Assembly: GCA_027449545.1 (NCBI GenBank) | Contig: DAIDLI010000122.1 | Location: forward strand, 62,001-126,000 | Reading direction: 5' to 3' | Length of the DNA: 64,000 nt | DNA from: Acidobacteriaceae bacterium | GTDB taxonomy: Bacteria; Acidobacteriota; Terriglobia; Terriglobales; Acidobacteriaceae | Shown here: piece by piece, positions 61,370 to 64,000 of the stretch | Numbering within the stretch: position 1 is the stretch's first letter | Layout: each line of letters opens with the position of its first letter | Position numbers and translations under genes: made by a program | Notes under the pieces: model-generated | Database searches by the model: none | What the model was told of the DNA's origin: nothing | The model's input: the letters and a program-made list of their open reading frames with translations, nothing else

Positions 61370-61699
61370 CTAGCGCGCGGCCGGGGAGGGAGAGTCTTGG
61401 GAGAAATCGCAGCCAGTCTGCGGGCATTCCCAGGTCTCGATCTTGCGGGAGTGGTTCACGGCTGCGAGATAGAGGGCCGATCCACAGCGGGGGCAGCTCT
61501 GCGTGGAACGCCTTGACTCGTCGAACTCGCCCTGAATGCGATCCGAGTAGCCATTGGCCTCGCGGAAGATGCGCGTGCAGTCGCGCCGCTCGCAGGCGTG
61601 GCAGGAGCGGACCTCTTCCGAGTCCTCTTCGAGCATCACGCGGCGCATGGCGGCGTGGTGGAGATCGCAGAGCGGAGAGAATTGGGGTCTGGAGCTCAC
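61370..61699 (-). CDS. Small zinc-ribbon protein, function unknown
   Basis: A 109-residue protein from GTG 61699 (AGAGG upstream). Cysteines and histidines are grouped as CDLHH, CHACERRDC, CPRCG and WECPQTGC, giving at least two possible zinc-binding sites. The second half (SCPRCGSALYLAAVNHSRKIETWECPQTGC) looks like a zinc ribbon. I do not recognise a family. It lies next to a cold-shock protein gene on the same strand, with a terminator between them. Confidence 0.6.
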   Translation of the reverse strand: MSSRPQFSPLCDLHHAAMRRVMLEEDSEEVRSCHACERRDCTRIFREANGYSDRIQGEFDESRRSTQSCPRCGSALYLAAVNHSRKIETWECPQTGCDFSQDSPSPAAR

Positions 61700-61778
61700 G
61701 ACAAACCTCTTCGTCCCGGAGCGGCGATCAAGGGGGGCAGCCAGGGGCGGGAGCGCCGCCGAAGGACCTGCGGAAAAA

Positions 61779-61811
61779 GCAACAGGGCGGTCCCGAGGAC
61801 CGCCCTGTTGC
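61779..61811 (-). terminator. Rho-independent terminator of the cold-shock gene, possibly bidirectional
   Basis: A perfect 15-bp stem (GCAACAGGGCGGTCC with GGACCGCCCTGTTGC, loop CGA) is followed on the minus strand by TTTTT. On the plus strand GAGTTTTTG follows as well, so it may also stop transcription from the left. Confidence 0.9.
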
Positions 61812-61828
61812 GAGTTTTTGCTTGTTTC

Positions 61829-62029
61829 TTAGGCGACGCGGACGTTTTCCGCCTGGAAGCCCTTGGGGCCGCGGACGACGTCGAAGGTCACGGCCTGGCC
61901 TTCCTGAAGGCTCTTGAATCCGGCGCTCTGAATCGCCGAGAAATGCACGAAGACATCCTCGCCGTTGGCCCGGCTCAGAAAGCCGAAACCCTTCGCGTCA
62001 TTAAACCACTTCACTGTTCCCTGTTCCAT
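61829..62029 (-). CDS. Cold-shock protein (CspA family)
   Basis: A 66-residue single-domain OB-fold protein that binds single-stranded RNA and DNA. RNP1 (KGFGFL) and RNP2 (VFVHF) are intact, and [13 protein letters not shown] is the standard N-terminus. The ATG has AAGGAACAAG upstream. The transcript has a strong terminator downstream, and a possible promoter about 110 bases upstream would give a long leader, as is usual for cold-induced csp genes. Whether this copy is cold-induced or constitutive cannot be judged. Confidence 0.97.
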   Translation of the reverse strand: MEQGTVKWFNDAKGFGFLSRANGEDVFVHFSAIQSAGFKSLQEGQAVTFDVVRGPKGFQAENVRVA

Positions 62030-62142
62030 TGCACTTGTTCCTTGGATAGATGTACCGCTGAACTCAATTTGGAGTTAATTGCGAGTCAGGCGGGTAAGCG
62101 GAACAAGCAAAGAAAACCAGATCGGATTCTTCGATCTATTTC

Positions 62143-62148
62143 ATTCTA
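62143..62148 (-). promoter_or_regulatory. Candidate -10 box of the cold-shock gene
   Basis: TAGAAT on the minus strand would start transcription near 62136, giving a leader of about 107 bases. The -35 region is weak. Confidence 0.3.
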
Positions 62149-62367
62149 CACCAGGTTCGATTTTGATGCAGAGCGGGGCAGCGAATTGTCCGCCAGACCC
62201 GGGCCTGGATTCCTAACAAGGTCATTGGAATCAGCAACTTGAGGGGCAGGTGGCAAGGGTGCTCCGTGGTTCATGGGCGCCGGGTGCGGGGCGGCGCCGC
62301 GCGCAGAAGGGTCTCGGCTAAACTCTTGGAGTCGTTTGAATTTCGGCCCTCGAAGGAGTTGAACCCC

Positions 62368-64000
62368 GTGTCGATCTCGCGCAGGCGGTTGTTGCAGGGA
62401 ATTTCCGTCGTATCCTCTTATGCCGGTTTGAACGGTTTGCGGCTGACGCCGCTGGCCGCGGCAGCCGAATCGATGGCTGCTCCGACAACCGGGGCGCCCC
62501 GGTTTGCGAAGCCGGAGATCATTCGCTACGACGCGCAGTGTTTCACCATCCACGGCCGGGACACCTTTCTCTACAGCGCCTGCGTGCATTACCCGCGGGT
62601 TCCGCGGGAGCTGTGGCGCGACCGCCTCACCAAGCTCAAGCAGGCGGGCTTCAACACGATTGAGACCTACGTCTTCTGGAACTACCACGAGCCGGTGGAA
62701 GGCCAGGTGGACATGAGCGCGTTTGAAGACTTCATCCAGGCGGTGCACGAGGCGGGTATGTGGCTGGTGGCCCGCGTGGGCCCGTATGCCTGCGCGGAGT
62801 GGGACTCCGGGGGCTTCCCCCAGTGGATCATCGAAAAGCAATTCCCGCTGCGCAGCGACAGCCCGGAGAGCATTCGCACCTCGCTGAACTGGTATGGTCA
62901 CGTGCTGCCGGTCGTGCAGAAGAACCTGATCACGCGGGGCGGCCCGGTGATTCTCGTTCAGATCGAAAACGAGTACGACTTCTGGAAGCTGCCGAATCAG
63001 AACAAGCTGAACTACCTGACGGCGCTGGCGCAATCGGCATGGAGCCATGGCATCGATGTTCCGCTCCTCACCAACTGGGGCCAGCAGGCGCGGGAGAACT
63101 CCGATCCGGTGATGGCGCAGATTATGGATAGCTGCGACTTCTATCCGCGCTGGAAGATCTCGCCAGAAGTGGATTCCGGGCTGGCGAAGCTCCGCAAGGA
63201 GGAGCCGATGTCGCCGGTCAGCGTGGCGGAGCTCCAGGGAGGGTGGTTCAGCAACTTCGGCGGCCTGCTCTCGATCGATCAGGTTGGCGTCAGTGGCGAA
63301 CAGTTCAACGCGCTGGTCAAGACCGTGATCGAGCAGGACACCACCTTCTTCAGCGTGTATATGGGGCACGGCGGCACCAACTTCGATTGGGCGGCCCGCG
63401 ACCTTACCACTACCTACGACTATGCTGCGCCGGTGAGCGAGCCGGGCGGACTGTGGGACAAGTACTATGCCGCGCACCGGCTGGGCGCATATCTGAAGAC
63501 TTTCGGGACGCTGCTCTCGCGCGCGAAGACGGTTCCGGGCGGGGTCAGCTCGGACAACCACAACGTGTCCGCCAGCCTTCGCCGCAACGGAGAGTATGGT
63601 CTGCTGTTTGTGCGGGAGACGGCGGAAGCGCCGCAGGCCTTCACGCTGAAGCTCAGCGATGGCGGCGAGAACGTGCAGATTCCGGCGGAGGGCAAGCTGT
63701 CGATTGCGAGCCGCGGCATGAAGATGATGCCGGTGAACCTGACGCTGCCGGACGCACGGATTTCCTACTGCACGGCAGAGGTTCTGATGACCGGGCGCAT
63801 GGCGCAGCGCTCGTATGTGGTGGTGTACGACGATCCCGGCAGCCTGGTGGAGATTGCGCTGCATGCGGAGGAAGCGCCGGCCGTTGAAGGGGAGCTGCTC
63901 TACCAGCGCTACGATGCCGCGAACCATCGCGCGGTGCTCGGCTTCCGGATGGAAGCGGTACAGAAGCACCTGCTGATCCGGGGCAATCTGCAGATTGTCG
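62368..64000 (+). CDS. GH35 beta-galactosidase, 3' truncated by the window
   Basis: The frame runs from GTG 62368 to the end of the window (544 codons), and the C-terminal part lies outside. AAGGAG at 62353-62358 is nine bases upstream. A basic motif SRRRLLQG followed by a hydrophobic stretch suggests Tat or Sec export. The GH35 TIM barrel is clear: HYPRVPRELWRDRLTKLKQAGFNTIETYVFWNYHEP, GPYACAEWDSGGFPQWI, and LVQIENEYDFW with the predicted acid/base Glu in IENEY. The second half begins a beta-sandwich with MGHGGTNFDW. GH35 enzymes remove terminal beta-galactose from plant cell-wall polymers such as pectin galactans and xyloglucan. The gene is divergent from the cold-shock gene. Confidence 0.9.
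   Translation, partial: MSISRRRLLQGISVVSSYAGLNGLRLTPLAAAAESMAAPTTGAPRFAKPEIIRYDAQCFTIHGRDTFLYSACVHYPRVPRELWRDRLTKLKQAGFNTIETYVFWNYHEPVEGQVDMSAFEDFIQAVHEAGMWLVARVGPYACAEWDSGGFPQWIIEKQFPLRSDSPESIRTSLNWYGHVLPVVQKNLITRGGPVILVQIENEYDFWKLPNQNKLNYLTALAQSAWSHGIDVPLLTNWGQQARENSDPVMAQIMDSCDFYPRWKISPEVDSGLAKLRKEEPMSPVSVAELQGGWFSNFGGLLSIDQVGVSGEQFNALVKTVIEQDTTFFSVYMGHGGTNFDWAARDLTTTYDYAAPVSEPGGLWDKYYAAHRLGAYLKTFGTLLSRAKTVPGGVSSDNHNVSASLRRNGEYGLLFVRETAEAPQAFTLKLSDGGENVQIPAEGKLSIASRGMKMMPVNLTLPDARISYCTAEVLMTGRMAQRSYVVVYDDPGSLVEIALHAEEAPAVEGELLYQRYDAANHRAVLGFRMEAVQKHLLIRGNLQIV

Noticed and set aside
62146..63969. A 607-codon minus-strand open frame opposite the GH35 gene
   Set aside because: Repetitive Arg/His/Val/Leu composition and no motif, whereas the plus strand has clear GH35 signatures over the same bases.

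Overview
The window looks like chromosomal DNA from an acidobacterium (Acidobacteriota, probably class Terriglobia). The clues are high GC, two Oar-like TonB-dependent receptors with an N-terminal carboxypeptidase-regulatory domain (about 1,200 residues each), a CadC-type regulator fused to a PD40 propeller, many exported carbohydrate-active enzymes and several Tat-type signal peptides. This assignment rests on gene style; no rRNA or other phylogenetic marker was compared.

Layout. 1-10451: a plus-strand series of exported polysaccharide enzymes (CE1 esterase, GH127, GH43-like propeller, HSL-type esterase, two tandem SGNH hydrolases, AGE-fold protein) ending at a strong hairpin. 11153-14830: the first TonB receptor with its own terminator. 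15073-15588: an integrase remnant. 15810-22544: a sugar module with a DTE-type epimerase, two MFS carriers, sucrose phosphorylase and a divergent GntR/LacI-type regulator; the regulatory region has a good promoter and a repeated box. 22785-28773: a lasso-peptide cluster (see below). 29472-39831: a six-hairpin glycosidase, the second TonB receptor, a wHTH-PD40 regulator and a GH66 dextranase-like enzyme. 39995-50352: core and mixed genes (frr, M28 peptidase, HPP-type membrane protein, lipA, Na+/solute symporter, ddl, Nudix, GH79). 50565-55072: an ECF sigma factor fused to a zinc-finger domain, a 39-bp tandem repeat, an orphan OLD-family ATPase-nuclease, and an RDD gene flanked by palindromic repeats. 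55312-61284: an RND efflux operon. 61370-64000: a zinc-ribbon protein, a cold-shock protein and a partial GH35 beta-galactosidase.

The most interesting locus is 22785-28773. It encodes a nucleotidyltransferase (divergent), an HPr-kinase-like P-loop protein, a PqqD-fold recognition protein (B1), a transglutaminase-like leader peptidase (B2), a 51-residue precursor and an asparagine-synthetase-like cyclase (C). The predicted core is SGVSVPSSDALTLLS, which allows a Ser1-Asp9 macrolactam and ends in serine. With the kinase and nucleotidyltransferase this suggests a paeninodin/pseudomycoidin-type lasso peptide modified on its C-terminal residue, with an unusually short tail and no transporter or isopeptidase nearby.

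Most of the rest supports growth on plant or microbial polysaccharides: outer-membrane uptake (TonB), exported esterases and glycosidases, sugar import and phosphorolysis, each with local regulators.
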